Numbered from the stretch's first letter, positions 9,719-18,397 are shown. The stretch is 64,000 nucleotides of DNA from Acidovorax radicis (GCF_020510705.1 NZ_CP075184.1:4798501-4862500), one strand, 5' to 3'. Notes: generated by a model from the letters alone, not told the origin. Program-made: numbers and translations.

Positions 9719-10333
9719 ATGAAATTGATCGGAGCCTCTGCCAGTCCTTACGTTCGCAAAGTGCGGATTGTCATGGCTGAAAAAAAGCTCGACTACCAGT
9801 TCGTACAAGAAAACGTTTGGGCAGACGACACCCATATCTCCCTGTCCAACCCGCTGGGCAAGGTGCCTTGCCTGGTGATGGAAGGCGGCGAAGCCGTCTT
9901 TGACTCGCGCGTGATCGTGGAATACCTCGACACCCTGTCGCCCGTGGGCAAGCTGATTCCCCCCCAGGGCCGCGAACGCGCCGAGGTCAAAACCTGGGAG
10001 GCGCTTGCCGACGGCGTGGTGGATGCGGGCATTCTGGCCCGCCTCGAAGCCACCTGGGCGCACCGCAAGGACAGCGAACGCAGCCAGGCCTGGATCGACC
10101 GCCAAATGCTCAAGGTCAACGATGGGCTCAAGTCCATGAGCCAGGGCCTGGGCGACAAACCGTTTTGCAGCGGCATCCACCTGAGCCTGTCCGATATCGC
10201 CGTGGGCTGCGCTTTGGGCTGGCTGGAGTTCCGCTTCCCCGACATCGCCTGGCGCGCCGAGCACCCCAACCTGGGCAAGCTGCTGGACAAGCTGATGCTG
10301 CGCCCGAGTTTCGCGGACACCTTGCCCTCGTAA
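9719..10333 (+). CDS. Glutathione S-transferase family protein
   Basis: A 204-residue protein. The ATG at 9719 (MKLIGASASPYVRKVRIV) is chosen because the thioredoxin-like N-domain starts there. S8-S... of the ASASPYVRKV segment supplies the glutathione-activating site, NPLGKVPCLV carries the cis-proline, and DSRVIVEYLD binds the gamma-glutamyl group. The C-terminal helical domain contains LSLSDIAVGCALGWLEFR. The substrate is unknown. A 13-bp stretch in its codons (9796-9808) is identical to part of the TetR operator at 11211, which may be chance. Confidence 0.88.
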   Translation: MKLIGASASPYVRKVRIVMAEKKLDYQFVQENVWADDTHISLSNPLGKVPCLVMEGGEAVFDSRVIVEYLDTLSPVGKLIPPQGRERAEVKTWEALADGVVDAGILARLEATWAHRKDSERSQAWIDRQMLKVNDGLKSMSQGLGDKPFCSGIHLSLSDIAVGCALGWLEFRFPDIAWRAEHPNLGKLLDKLMLRPSFADTLPS

Positions 10334-10437
10334 CCCGGCGCGGTCGGAGTGGCAGATGTGGCGGCCTGCCGACTCGCCATCGCGCCAGGCCCCATGCCGC
10401 TCATGGTTCAGTGGGCTTACCGTATGCTCGGCGGCTT

Positions 10438-11151
10438 ATGAACGAACTGGTTCAAGACACGTTGAAGACCCCTGAGTCACCGCCCCTCAAACGCGCGACT
10501 CGCGGCACGGCGGCCAAACCGGCGGCCGAGCGCGTGCGCACCAACGACCCTGACCGCACCATGGCCAACATCCTGCAGGTGGCCACGGCGGAGTTTGCCG
10601 ACAAGGGGCTGGCAGGCGCGCGCATTGACGAGATCGCCGCGCTGACGCGCACCAGCAAACGCATGATCTACTACTACTTCGGTAGCAAGGAAGGTCTGTA
10701 CGTGGCGGTGCTGGAGGAGGCGTACCGCCGCATCCGCCGCATTGAAACCGAACTGCACCTGCACGACCTGGCCCCTGAGCAAGCGTTGCGCACGCTGGTG
10801 GGCTTCACGGTGGACTACCAGCTGACCAACCCTGACTTCATTCGCCTGGTGATGAACGAAAACATCCACCGGGGTGAGTTCATCAACCGCTCCACCACCA
10901 TCCAGGAGCTGAACATTCCCGTCATCGATGCGGTGCGTGACGTGTATCAGCGGGGTTTGGCCGCCGGGGTGTTCCGTCCCGGCGTGGACCCGGTCGACCT
11001 GCACCGATCGATTTCGGCGCTGTGTTTCTTCAATGTGGCCAATGAGCACACCTTTGGCGCCATCTTCAAGCGCCCACTCAACACCCCTGCCGCTACGGCG
11101 CAGCGGCGCGAGTCGATCATTGAAATGATTGTTCGCTTTCTACGCCCCTGA
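10438..11151 (+). CDS. TetR family regulator of the adjacent TRAP/quinate-type operon
   Basis: A 237-residue regulator. The ATG at 10438 (MNELVQDTLKTPESPPLKRA) is followed by a basic extension and a TetR helix-turn-helix at about residues 38-84 (ILQVATAEFADKGLAGARID ... RMIYYYFGSKEGLYVAVLEE). The C-terminal ligand domain (LVMNENIHRGEF, SISALCFFNVANEHTFGAI) resembles the TetR_C regulators next to aromatic or quinate catabolism genes. It lies 102 bp upstream of the TRAP operon on the same strand. An operator-like sequence overlaps its own first codons (10442-10452), and a better palindrome lies before the TRAP genes, suggesting repression of both. Confidence 0.88.
   Translation: MNELVQDTLKTPESPPLKRATRGTAAKPAAERVRTNDPDRTMANILQVATAEFADKGLAGARIDEIAALTRTSKRMIYYYFGSKEGLYVAVLEEAYRRIRRIETELHLHDLAPEQALRTLVGFTVDYQLTNPDFIRLVMNENIHRGEFINRSTTIQELNIPVIDAVRDVYQRGLAAGVFRPGVDPVDLHRSISALCFFNVANEHTFGAIFKRPLNTPAATAQRRESIIEMIVRFLRP
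10442..10452. promoter_or_regulatory. Operator-like half palindrome over the tetR start codons
   Basis: ACGAACTGGTT is identical, in inverse orientation, to 11 bp of the palindrome at 11211-11226. It begins 4 bp after the first base of the ATG, so a repressor bound here would block its own transcription or elongation. Confidence 0.5.
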
Positions 11152-11210
11152 GCTTCGCCCCCCCGGATAGCAACCACAACGGCCGCCTACAGGGTTTGCC
11201 CCAGATTAAA

Positions 11211-11226
11211 TACTAACCAGTTCGTA
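11211..11226. promoter_or_regulatory. Probable TetR operator upstream of the TRAP operon
   Basis: TACTAACCAGTTCGTA is a 16-bp imperfect palindrome (TACTAAC-CA-GTTCGTA, one mismatch between arms). It lies 28 bp before the dctQ-like start, in the gap between the TetR gene and the TRAP operon, where the promoter must be. The spacing and the sister sequence at 10442 make it the likely binding site of the adjacent TetR protein. Confidence 0.65.
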
Positions 11227-11253
11227 CAAAATATCTTTCATTGCTGAGACTCA

Positions 11254-11889
11254 ATGGGAGACACCATGTTTGCACTGGCTGATCGCGCACTGCGGGGGTA
11301 CACGCGGGCGCTCGACATCCTGTCGGGGGTATGCCTTGCCATCATGGTGGTGCTGGTGTTTGGCAACGTGGTGCTGCGCTACACCATGAACTCCGGCATC
11401 ACGGTGTCTGAAGAACTTTCGCGCTGGTTGTTTGTGTGGCTGACCTTCATGGGCGCCGTGGTGGCACTTCGCGAGCATGGCCACCTGGGCACCGACGCAT
11501 TGGTGTCGCGGCTTCCCGCCACCGGCAAAAAAGCCTGCCTCGTGGTGGCGCAGGTGGCGATGATTTACGTGTCGTGGTTGCTGCTGTCAGGCAGTTGGGC
11601 GCAGATGCTCATCAACTGGGAGACCGAGGCGCCGGTCACCGGTGCGTCGGTCGGTATCTTCTATGCCAGCGGTGTGCTGATGGGCGGGTCGGGCATCGCC
11701 ATCTTGCTGCACGACCTGCTGCGCACTTTGTTCGTGCCCTTGGCCGAGCACGAACTTGTCATGGTGCGTGAAAGCGAAGAAACAGCGGCCCTTGAGCAAA
11801 TCGGTGTACCCCACGGCGGCCACACCGAGGTGTCTCACCGCGTCAGTGCAGGCCCACAGGCCACGACCTCCGATGGCCGCCGCCTTTGA
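11254..11889 (+). CDS. TRAP transporter small permease (DctQ type)
   Basis: A 211-residue protein with four membrane segments in its first ~165 residues (SGVCLAIMVVLVFGNVVLRY first), the DctQ signature VSEELSRWLFVWLTFMGAVV at about 44-63, and a hydrophilic C-terminal tail. In TRAP systems it pairs with the large permease to drive sodium-coupled uptake of the solute delivered by the periplasmic binding protein. It begins 28 bp after the TetR palindrome and is followed by the large permease after 39 bp, in an operon with a shikimate dehydrogenase and a dehydratase, so the solute is probably a quinate/shikimate-type hydroaromatic acid. Confidence 0.92.
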   Translation: MGDTMFALADRALRGYTRALDILSGVCLAIMVVLVFGNVVLRYTMNSGITVSEELSRWLFVWLTFMGAVVALREHGHLGTDALVSRLPATGKKACLVVAQVAMIYVSWLLLSGSWAQMLINWETEAPVTGASVGIFYASGVLMGGSGIAILLHDLLRTLFVPLAEHELVMVRESEETAALEQIGVPHGGHTEVSHRVSAGPQATTSDGRRL

Positions 11890-11928
11890 GGCCCGGCACC
11901 ACCACACTCCCTACGCAACGACTTCGCC

Positions 11929-13209
11929 ATGACCGTCACCATTTTCCTGGGCTCCCTGCTGATCGCCATGGCTGTCGGCATCCCCATCGCGTATGCACTG
12001 CTCATCAGCGGTGTGGCGCTGATGTGGCATCTGGACCTGTTCGACGCGCAGATCCTGGCACAGAACGTCATCAACGGCGCAGACAGCTTCCCGCTGCTTG
12101 CCGTGCCGTTTTTCATGCTGGCGGGCGAAATCATGAACGTGGGGGGGCTGTCCAAACGCATCGTGAAGCTGGCGCTCGCGGTGGTGGGCCACGTGCCCGG
12201 CGGCCTGGGTTATGTGGCCATCATGGCTGCGGTGATCCTGGCTGCGGTGTCGGGCTCGGCGGTGGCCGACGCTGCCGCGCTGGCGTCGCTGCTGCTGCCC
12301 ATGATGGTGGCCGCAGGCCACCACAAGGAGCGCTCGGCCGGGCTGATCGCAGCGGCCGGCATCATCGCCCCGGTCATCCCGCCATCGATCGGGTTCGTGA
12401 TCTTTGGCGTTGCGGCCAACGTGTCCATCAGCAAGCTGTTTCTCGCGGGCATTGTTCCCGGCGTGATGCTCGGGCTGGCGCTGGCGATGACCTGGTGGTG
12501 GCTCGTGCGGCGCGAAGACGTTAAACCGCCCGTGCGCGCCACGCGTTCCGAGCTGAAGTCTGCCCTGCGCGAAGCGGTGTGGGCGCTGGGCCTGCCAATC
12601 ATCATCCTGGTCGGTTTGCGCATGGGGGTTTTCACGCCCACCGAAGCCGCGGTGGTGGCTGCGGTGTATGCGTTGTTCGTGTCCATGGTGGTGTACCGCG
12701 AATTGAGTCTGCGCGATCTGGCCCACATCTTCCAGTCCGCCGCCCGAACGAGCGCCGTGGTGATGTTCCTGGTGGCGGCTGCCATGGTGTCGGCCTGGCT
12801 CATTACCGTGGCCGACCTGCCGTCCAAGGTCATCGACATGCTGCAGCCGTTCATGGGCAACCAGACACTTTTGCTCATCGCCATCATGGTGCTGGTGATG
12901 GTGGTGGGCACGGCCATGGACATGACGCCCACCATTCTCATCCTGACCCCTGTGCTGATGCCCGTGGTCAAGGCGGCAGGCATCGACCCGGTCTATTTCG
13001 GCGTGCTGTTCATCATCAACAACGCCATTGGCCTGATCACACCGCCCGTGGGCACCGTGCTCAACGTAGTGGCGGGGGTGGGGCGGATGTCCATGTCACA
13101 GGTCACGCGCGGCGTCGGCCCCTTTGTTCTGGCCCAGTTTGCGGTGATGTTCCTTCTAGTGTTTTTCCCTTCCATCGTCATGGTGCCGCTGCACTGGCTC
13201 GGTGGCTGA
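11929..13209 (+). CDS. TRAP transporter large permease (DctM type)
   Basis: A 426-residue membrane protein with about 12 hydrophobic segments and the usual DctM features: MTVTIFLGSLLIAMAVGIPI at the start, the PLLAVPFFMLAGEIMNVGGL stretch, GIIAPVIPPSIGFVIFG in the middle and NAIGLITPPVGTVLNVVAG near the end. It is the ion-coupled translocator of the TRAP system. It is located between the small permease and the binding protein in the usual order. Confidence 0.95.
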   Translation: MTVTIFLGSLLIAMAVGIPIAYALLISGVALMWHLDLFDAQILAQNVINGADSFPLLAVPFFMLAGEIMNVGGLSKRIVKLALAVVGHVPGGLGYVAIMAAVILAAVSGSAVADAAALASLLLPMMVAAGHHKERSAGLIAAAGIIAPVIPPSIGFVIFGVAANVSISKLFLAGIVPGVMLGLALAMTWWWLVRREDVKPPVRATRSELKSALREAVWALGLPIIILVGLRMGVFTPTEAAVVAAVYALFVSMVVYRELSLRDLAHIFQSAARTSAVVMFLVAAAMVSAWLITVADLPSKVIDMLQPFMGNQTLLLIAIMVLVMVVGTAMDMTPTILILTPVLMPVVKAAGIDPVYFGVLFIINNAIGLITPPVGTVLNVVAGVGRMSMSQVTRGVGPFVLAQFAVMFLLVFFPSIVMVPLHWLGG

Positions 13210-13282
13210 CCATCCACTGCGCGAACACCTGTCGCTCACACCCGTCCCATCCGTGCCTCACCCAAAAACCAAGGAGACTTCC

Positions 13283-14287
13283 ATGACATTGTTGAAAACC
13301 TTGCTCGCCGCCGCATTGGTTGCTGCCGCGCTGATCCCTGCCGCACAGGCACAGGAACGCACCATCAAGTTCGCCTTCCAGAACCAGAAGGAGCACCCGC
13401 AGGCCCAGGGCGCGCAAAAGTTCGCCGACCTCGTGGCGGCCAAAACCCATGGCCGCATCGCAGTCAAGCTCTTCCCAGGTGGCACGCTGGGCGGCGACTT
13501 GCAAACGGTGTCGGCCCTGCAGGGCGGCACCGTGGAGATGACCGTGCTCAATGCGGGCATCCTGTCCGCCCAGGCCAAGGAATTCGGCATCTACGACTTC
13601 CCTTTCCTGTTCGCGTCGCCGCAAGAGGCTGATGCCGTGACCGATGGCCCCTTTGGCAAGAAGCTGCTGGACAAGCTGCAGTCCAAAAATCTCGTGGGCC
13701 TGGCCTACTGGGAGCTCGGCTTTCGCAACGTGACCAATAGCAAGCAGCCCATCACCAAGGCCGAAGATCTCGCCGGTCTCAAGATCCGTGTGATCCAGTC
13801 GCCCATCTATATCGACATGTTCAACGCGCTGGGTGCCAACGCCGTCCCAATGCCTTTCCCCGAGCTCTACACCGCCATGGAACAAAAGGCCGTGGATGGG
13901 CAGGAGAACCCGTTCGCCACCATCCTGGCCTCCAAGTTTTCCGAAGTACAAAAGTACCTGACGATCACGCGCCACATGTACAACCCGCAGGCCGTCATCG
14001 CCAGCAAGAAGTTCTGGGACAGCCTCTCCCCCGCCGACCAGAAGGCCATCACCGAAGCGATGGCCGAAGCCACGGCGTTCCAGCGCAGCGTCTCGCGTTC
14101 GCAGGCCGATGTGGCGCTGGAAGACCTCAAGAAGGCGGGCATGCAGGTCAGCGAGTTCTCGCCTGCCGAAATCGACAAGCTGCGCGCCAAGGTCAAGCCC
14201 GTGGTGGAAAAACACAGCGAAAAGGTCGGAGCCGACACCGTCAAAGAGGTGTACGCCACGCTGGCCAAGCTGCGTGGCACCAAGTAA
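13283..14287 (+). CDS. TRAP transporter periplasmic solute-binding protein (DctP type)
   Basis: A 334-residue protein starting at the ATG at 13283, with AAGGAG upstream. Residues 1-23 are a Sec signal peptide (MTLLKTLLAAALVAAALIPA, cut after AQA). The mature DctP fold shows FAFQNQKEHPQAQGAQKFAD at the start, the carboxylate-binding arginine region GLKIRVIQSPIY and the helix QKAVDGQENPFATI. The conserved Arg implies an organic-acid ligand; the operon context suggests a quinate/shikimate-type acid or 3-dehydroshikimate. It lies 73 bp after the permease gene. Confidence 0.93.
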   Translation: MTLLKTLLAAALVAAALIPAAQAQERTIKFAFQNQKEHPQAQGAQKFADLVAAKTHGRIAVKLFPGGTLGGDLQTVSALQGGTVEMTVLNAGILSAQAKEFGIYDFPFLFASPQEADAVTDGPFGKKLLDKLQSKNLVGLAYWELGFRNVTNSKQPITKAEDLAGLKIRVIQSPIYIDMFNALGANAVPMPFPELYTAMEQKAVDGQENPFATILASKFSEVQKYLTITRHMYNPQAVIASKKFWDSLSPADQKAITEAMAEATAFQRSVSRSQADVALEDLKKAGMQVSEFSPAEIDKLRAKVKPVVEKHSEKVGADTVKEVYATLAKLRGTK

Positions 14288-14357
14288 CCCGCATTCCAAC
14301 CCCCGCGTCGCCGCGCCGTGCAACCCACCAGGCGGAGGCGCTCCCACCCATTTCCCC

Positions 14358-15266
14358 ATGAGCACACAGCTCCTTGATCCCGCGGTCACCCCCGCGGCGT
14401 CCACCACGCACTCCGCCAGTCCCCGCAAGGTGCTGATAGGGCTGATTGGCGCCGGCATCCAGCAGTCGCTATCGCCCGCACTGCACGAAGAAGAAGCCCG
14501 CCACCATGGCATGCGCCTGCACTACCAGCTGATCGACCTTGACCGCTCGGCCTCGACACCCGCACAGCTGCCCACCTTGCTGTCGGCGGTGCGCATCATG
14601 GGCTACGCAGGCTGCAACGTGACCTACCCCTGCAAGCAAGCGGTGATTCCCTATCTTGACGGGCTCTCCGAAGAGGCCCGCGCCATGGGCGCAGTCAATA
14701 CGGTGGTCGTGCAAGGCGGCCAACTCGTGGGGCACAACACCGACGGATCGGGCTGGGCCTGGGGCTTCACCCACAGCCTGCCCCACGCAGACCTGAGCCG
14801 TGTGGTGCTGCTGGGCGCAGGCGGCGCGGGTGCCGCCATTGCACACGCCGTTTTGCGCCTGGGCGCCCGACACCTGAGCATCGTGGACGCGCAGCCCGCG
14901 CGGGCCGCGCAACTGGCCCGCGACGTCAACGCACTGTATGGCCAGCGCGCCGAAGCCGCTGACATCCATGCCGCAATGGCGCAGGCCACGGGCCTCATTC
15001 ACGCGACCCCCACAGGGATGGACAAGCTGCCGGGGCTGCCGCTGGACGTGCACCTGCTGCACCCTGCGATGTGGGTGTCCGAGGTGGTGTATTTCCCTCT
15101 CGATACGGCCCTGCTCAAGGCGGCGCGCGGCATCGGCTGCAGCGTGTCGGACGGCGGTGGCATGGCCGTGGGCCAGGCCGTGGGTGCCTTTGAGCTGTTC
15201 AACGGCGTGACCCCTGACGCAAGCCGCATGGACGCCCACTTTCGCCGACTTGTCAGCGCCCGCTAG
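14358..15266 (+). CDS. Shikimate/quinate dehydrogenase family protein (AroE-like)
   Basis: A 302-residue NAD(P)-dependent dehydrogenase starting MSTQLLDPAVTPAAS. The substrate domain shows the SLSPALHEEEARHHGM serines and the catalytic lysine motif CNVTYPCKQAV (NVTxPxK). NTDGSGWAWG contributes the Asp of the Lys-Asp pair, and VVLLGAGGAGAAIAHAVL is the Rossmann glycine loop. It probably oxidises quinate or shikimate to the 3-dehydro acid rather than acting in aromatic synthesis, because it sits in a catabolic operon with an uptake system and a dehydratase. It lies 70 bp after the binding protein gene. Confidence 0.88.
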   Translation: MSTQLLDPAVTPAASTTHSASPRKVLIGLIGAGIQQSLSPALHEEEARHHGMRLHYQLIDLDRSASTPAQLPTLLSAVRIMGYAGCNVTYPCKQAVIPYLDGLSEEARAMGAVNTVVVQGGQLVGHNTDGSGWAWGFTHSLPHADLSRVVLLGAGGAGAAIAHAVLRLGARHLSIVDAQPARAAQLARDVNALYGQRAEAADIHAAMAQATGLIHATPTGMDKLPGLPLDVHLLHPAMWVSEVVYFPLDTALLKAARGIGCSVSDGGGMAVGQAVGAFELFNGVTPDASRMDAHFRRLVSAR

Positions 15267-15321
15267 GTCGCCGCTCCAATCTCCCCCTACCAACGTCACC
15301 CAGCCCCCAGGAGTTAAACCG

Positions 15322-16221
15322 ATGAGCACCCCAATGATGGCCACCCGTGAAGCGCTGGGCGACATGCCCAACCCCCTGGGCCTGCAAGGGGTGGAGTTCA
15401 TCGAATACGCCACCAGCCGCCCGCAGGTGCTGGGCCAGGCGCTGGAGCGCATGGGCTTTCAGCCCGTGGCGCGCCACCGCTCGCGCGAGGTGCTGCTGTA
15501 CCGCCAGGGCGACATGAACATCATCGTCAACGCCCACCAGGACAATGAGCGCACCAGCGTACAGGCGCCGCCCGCGCTCACCGAAGCGCCGGTGCTCGCC
15601 GCTGCTGCGTTCCGCGTCAACAACGCAGCCGCCGCCTACCGCCGGGTGCTCGAACTGGGCGCCTGGGCCGTGCACACCGAGGTCGAGGTGATGGAGCTGA
15701 ACATCCCCGCCATTCATGGCGTGGGGGCGAGCCGCATCTACTTTGTGGATCGGTACAAGGAGTTCTCGATCTACGACGTGGACTTTGTGCCCATCCCCAC
15801 CGTCAACCCGCGCCCGCCCGCGCTGCAGGGCCTGCACCTGTTTGGCGTGGTGCAGTACATCGGCCTGGGCCGCGCGCAGGACTGGATCCATTTCTACGCA
15901 GAGCTGTTCGGTTTTGCCGAGCTGTCGCCCGAGCTGTCGTTTGGTGTGCTCACACACGGCCGCATCCTGGCCAGCCCTTGCGGCACGCTGCACTGGCAGC
16001 TCATCGAGCCGCTGGTCGATGCGCTCGATGCCGACCCGGAGGAACTGCTGCAGCGCGTGGCCTTTGGCACACCCGACGTGCTGGCCACGGTGCAAGCGCT
16101 GCGTGCGCGCGGTGTGGACTTTGTCGAGTCCCCCACGGGCGTACACACCGGCACGCGCGGCGCCCTCACCCGCGCAGATGCAGGCGCACCCAGCTTCGAG
16201 CTGGTGCGGAGCGCCCGCTGA
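15322..16221 (+). CDS. 4-hydroxyphenylpyruvate-dioxygenase-like VOC protein
   Basis: A 299-residue protein starting MSTPMMATREALGDMPNPLG. The N-terminal half follows HPPD closely (GVEFIEYATSRP, MGFQPVARHRSREVLLYRQG, IYFVDRYKEFSIYDVDFVPI). The C-terminal catalytic half is shorter than in HPPD, and the metal-ligand histidines appear replaced: the first falls in LFGVVQYIG, the second in LLQRVAFGTPD where HPPD has QHVAF. In Pseudomonas QuiC1 an HPPD-like domain is fused behind the 3-dehydroshikimate dehydratase domain; here the two are separate adjacent genes. It is 55 bp after the dehydrogenase and 16 bp before the dehydratase-like gene. Confidence 0.78.
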   Translation: MSTPMMATREALGDMPNPLGLQGVEFIEYATSRPQVLGQALERMGFQPVARHRSREVLLYRQGDMNIIVNAHQDNERTSVQAPPALTEAPVLAAAAFRVNNAAAAYRRVLELGAWAVHTEVEVMELNIPAIHGVGASRIYFVDRYKEFSIYDVDFVPIPTVNPRPPALQGLHLFGVVQYIGLGRAQDWIHFYAELFGFAELSPELSFGVLTHGRILASPCGTLHWQLIEPLVDALDADPEELLQRVAFGTPDVLATVQALRARGVDFVESPTGVHTGTRGALTRADAGAPSFELVRSAR

Positions 16222-16237
16222 GCCTGGAGACTGCCCC

Positions 16238-17143
16238 ATGCGCACATCCACCATGCAACGCAACGTCGCCGACTTCGGCATGGACACCATCAGCCTGGCC
16301 GGCCCGCTGGAGGCCAAGCTCGCCGCCGTCAAGGCGGCAGGCTTTGGCCAGATCATGCTGGCCGCGCGCGACATCGTGGGCCACCCACAGGGCATTGAGG
16401 CCGCCGTGCACGCCGTGCGCAACAGCGGCCTGCGGGTGACGGGCTTTCAGGTGCTGCGCGATTTTGAAGGCCTGTCGGGCCATCTGCACAGCTACAAGGT
16501 GGACATTGCCAAGCAGATGATCCTGATGGCGCGCGACCTGGGCGCGCCCGTGCTGCTGGCCTGCAGCTCCACGTCATCGCACGCCACGGCGGATGCCGAA
16601 GCCGTTGCGCGTGACCTGCGCAAGCTGGCCCTGCTGGCGTTGCCACACGGCATTCGCGTGGCGTTTGAAGGCCTCTCGTGGGGCCGCCACATCAACGAAG
16701 TGCACCAGGCCTGGGCAGCCGTGGAGCAGGCTGATTGCCCCAACCTCGGGCTGGCCATTGATTCGTACCACCAGTTCGCCACCAGCACGCCGCTCTCGGC
16801 GCTCACGGACGTGGACCCCGCCAGGATCTACCTTGTGCAGTTGTCGGACTTCATGTGGCAGGAAACGCGCACGGTGCAGGAGCGCATCGAGACCGCGCGG
16901 CACTTTCGCGTGTTCCCGGGTGAGGGCGTGCACAGCCGGGCGCTGGCCGAGCTGGTGCGCACGCTCGATGGCATGGGTTATCAGGGCAACTACAGTTTTG
17001 AGGTCTTCAACGACGACTACCAGCAGCTGCCCCTGCCCTATGTGGCGCAGCGCGCGTGGAACAGTGCGCTGTGGCTGGCCGAAGGGGTACTGCAACGCGC
17101 CGTGCCCTTGCCCGGGCATTCGCGCATCCGGGCTGTCGGCTGA
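16238..17143 (+). CDS. Xylose-isomerase-like TIM barrel, probable 3-dehydroshikimate dehydratase
   Basis: A 301-residue protein of the sugar phosphate isomerase/epimerase (AP endonuclease family 2) fold. The start MRTSTMQRNVADFGMDTISL leads into AVKAAGFGQIML and GLRVTGFQVLRDFEGLSG; the last closely resembles the QuiC1 dehydratase domain (FQ..RDFEG). Later motifs include RVAFEGLSWGRHI, LAIDSYHQFA and the C-terminal YSFEVFNDDY, supplying the metal-binding Glu/Asp/His set. The likely reaction is 3-dehydroshikimate to protocatechuate, completing a quinate route. It is the last gene of the operon and convergent with the NTF2-like gene 9 bp away. Confidence 0.82.
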   Translation: MRTSTMQRNVADFGMDTISLAGPLEAKLAAVKAAGFGQIMLAARDIVGHPQGIEAAVHAVRNSGLRVTGFQVLRDFEGLSGHLHSYKVDIAKQMILMARDLGAPVLLACSSTSSHATADAEAVARDLRKLALLALPHGIRVAFEGLSWGRHINEVHQAWAAVEQADCPNLGLAIDSYHQFATSTPLSALTDVDPARIYLVQLSDFMWQETRTVQERIETARHFRVFPGEGVHSRALAELVRTLDGMGYQGNYSFEVFNDDYQQLPLPYVAQRAWNSALWLAEGVLQRAVPLPGHSRIRAVG

Positions 17144-17152
17144 AGAGCATCC

Positions 17153-17608
17153 CTAGCTGTTGGCGCGCTTCTTGAGCCAGCGCATCAGTGCGCCCACCAC
17201 GGGCAGCTTTTCGTACAGCTCTTCGGCCGCATCCCAGTAGTCGCGGTGCAGCGTCACCAGGCCTTGTTCGTCCAGCACCAGGTGCGAGGCACCACGCACC
17301 GTCTGCGTCACACCCTTGTGAAAGTCCTTGAACGCGAACAGGAAGTCCCAGGTCAAAAAGCACTGTGAGCCCTGCACCACGCGGCCCGTGACCACAAAAC
17401 GCGGTTGCTCCAGTGCCTCGAACATGTGGGCAAAGATGCCCTGGATGGCAGGCACGCCCTGCACCTCGTTGAACGGGTCCTTGAAGCGCGCCTGGGGCGC
17501 ATAGAACTGGCCGATGGTCGCCACATCGGCGGGCGACAGGTTTTCAAAGAACGCAATGACGCGCGTGACGGCTTCTTCCGTGGCGGGTGCTGTGTAAAGG
17601 GGCTGCAT
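17153..17608 (-). CDS. NTF2-like / SnoaL-type protein
   Basis: A 151-residue protein starting MQPLYTAPATEEAVTRVIAF. The cone-shaped NTF2 fold is suggested by FFENLSPADVATIGQFYAPQ, ARFKDPFNEVQG and the C-terminal HRDYWDAAEELYEKLP. A D in RFKDPF and the HRDYWD segment are in positions where ketosteroid-isomerase-like members bind ligands. It is the last gene of the eight-gene minus-strand lipid-modification operon, 6 bp after the SDR gene. Related clusters elsewhere often end with such a protein, whose role is unknown. Confidence 0.8.
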   Translation of the reverse strand: MQPLYTAPATEEAVTRVIAFFENLSPADVATIGQFYAPQARFKDPFNEVQGVPAIQGIFAHMFEALEQPRFVVTGRVVQGSQCFLTWDFLFAFKDFHKGVTQTVRGASHLVLDEQGLVTLHRDYWDAAEELYEKLPVVGALMRWLKKRANS

Positions 17609-17614
17609 AGAAGA

Positions 17615-18397
17615 TCAGAGTCCCGTGAACTTGCGGACGGCCGGAAAGTACCACCGATACGGCAACACGCGCAGCAGTTTCATGACCCGGGTGAAGCGCT
17701 TGGGAAAGTGGATGTCGAAATGCCCCCGCTCCCAGCCCTGCACGATGGCCGCCGCCGCTGCCTCGGGTGAGATGAGGGCCGGCATGGTGAAGTCGTTGCC
17801 CGCCGTGAGCGGCGTGGCCACAAAGCCCGGGTTGATCACGCTCACGCCCATGCCCAGGTCATGCATGTCCAGGTAGAGCGCCTCGGCCAGGTTGATGAGG
17901 GCCGCCTTGGTGGGGCCATAGGCCAGGCTCTTGGGCAGCCCCCGAAAGCCCGCCACGCTGCTGATCAGGCTCACATGGCCCGGGCGCCCGGCCTGCGCTG
18001 CGGTCAGCATGGCGGGCAACACACCAGCCAGCACATGCAGCACGCCGTTGTAGTTGATCTGCTCGTGGCGCAGCATCACGTCCAGGTCGAAGTCGGTGGC
18101 GCGCATGTCGCGGTAGTAGCCCGCGCAATAGCACACCATGTCGGGCACACCACCCGCCAGCACCTGCGCGGCGGCGGCCTGCACCTGTGCCGGTTCGGCG
18201 GTGTCAAAAGCCAGCGCCGTGCTGTCGGGGTGCTGCACAACAAAGGCGTTCAGCGCATCGCCGCTGCGGGCCGACACGATGACCTGCGCGCCGCGCGCAT
18301 GCAGCGCAGCCGCTGTGGCCCGGCCAATGCCGCTGCTGGCCCCGATGAGCCAGGCCCGGCAGCCATGCCAGTCGCGCAGGGGAGGATTGAGGCTCAT
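17615..18397 (-). CDS. Short-chain dehydrogenase/reductase
   Basis: A 260-residue classical SDR. The cofactor loop is GASSGIGRATAAALHARGA (TGxxxGxG type), the catalytic serine sits in ISSVAGFRGLPKS, and YGPTKAALINLAEALY carries the YxxxK pair. The start codon overlaps the stop of the DUF3833 lipoprotein gene (ATGA at 18397-18394), showing translational coupling. The substrate is unknown; in this operon it would act on a fatty acyl or lipid-derived intermediate. Confidence 0.9.
   Translation of the reverse strand: MSLNPPLRDWHGCRAWLIGASSGIGRATAAALHARGAQVIVSARSGDALNAFVVQHPDSTALAFDTAEPAQVQAAAAQVLAGGVPDMVCYCAGYYRDMRATDFDLDVMLRHEQINYNGVLHVLAGVLPAMLTAAQAGRPGHVSLISSVAGFRGLPKSLAYGPTKAALINLAEALYLDMHDLGMGVSVINPGFVATPLTAGNDFTMPALISPEAAAAAIVQGWERGHFDIHFPKRFTRVMKLLRVLPYRWYFPAVRKFTGL

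Noticed and set aside
9796..9808. 13-bp match to the TetR operator inside the GST gene
   Set aside because: It lacks the second palindrome half and lies in coding sequence well within the gene; kept only as a note.
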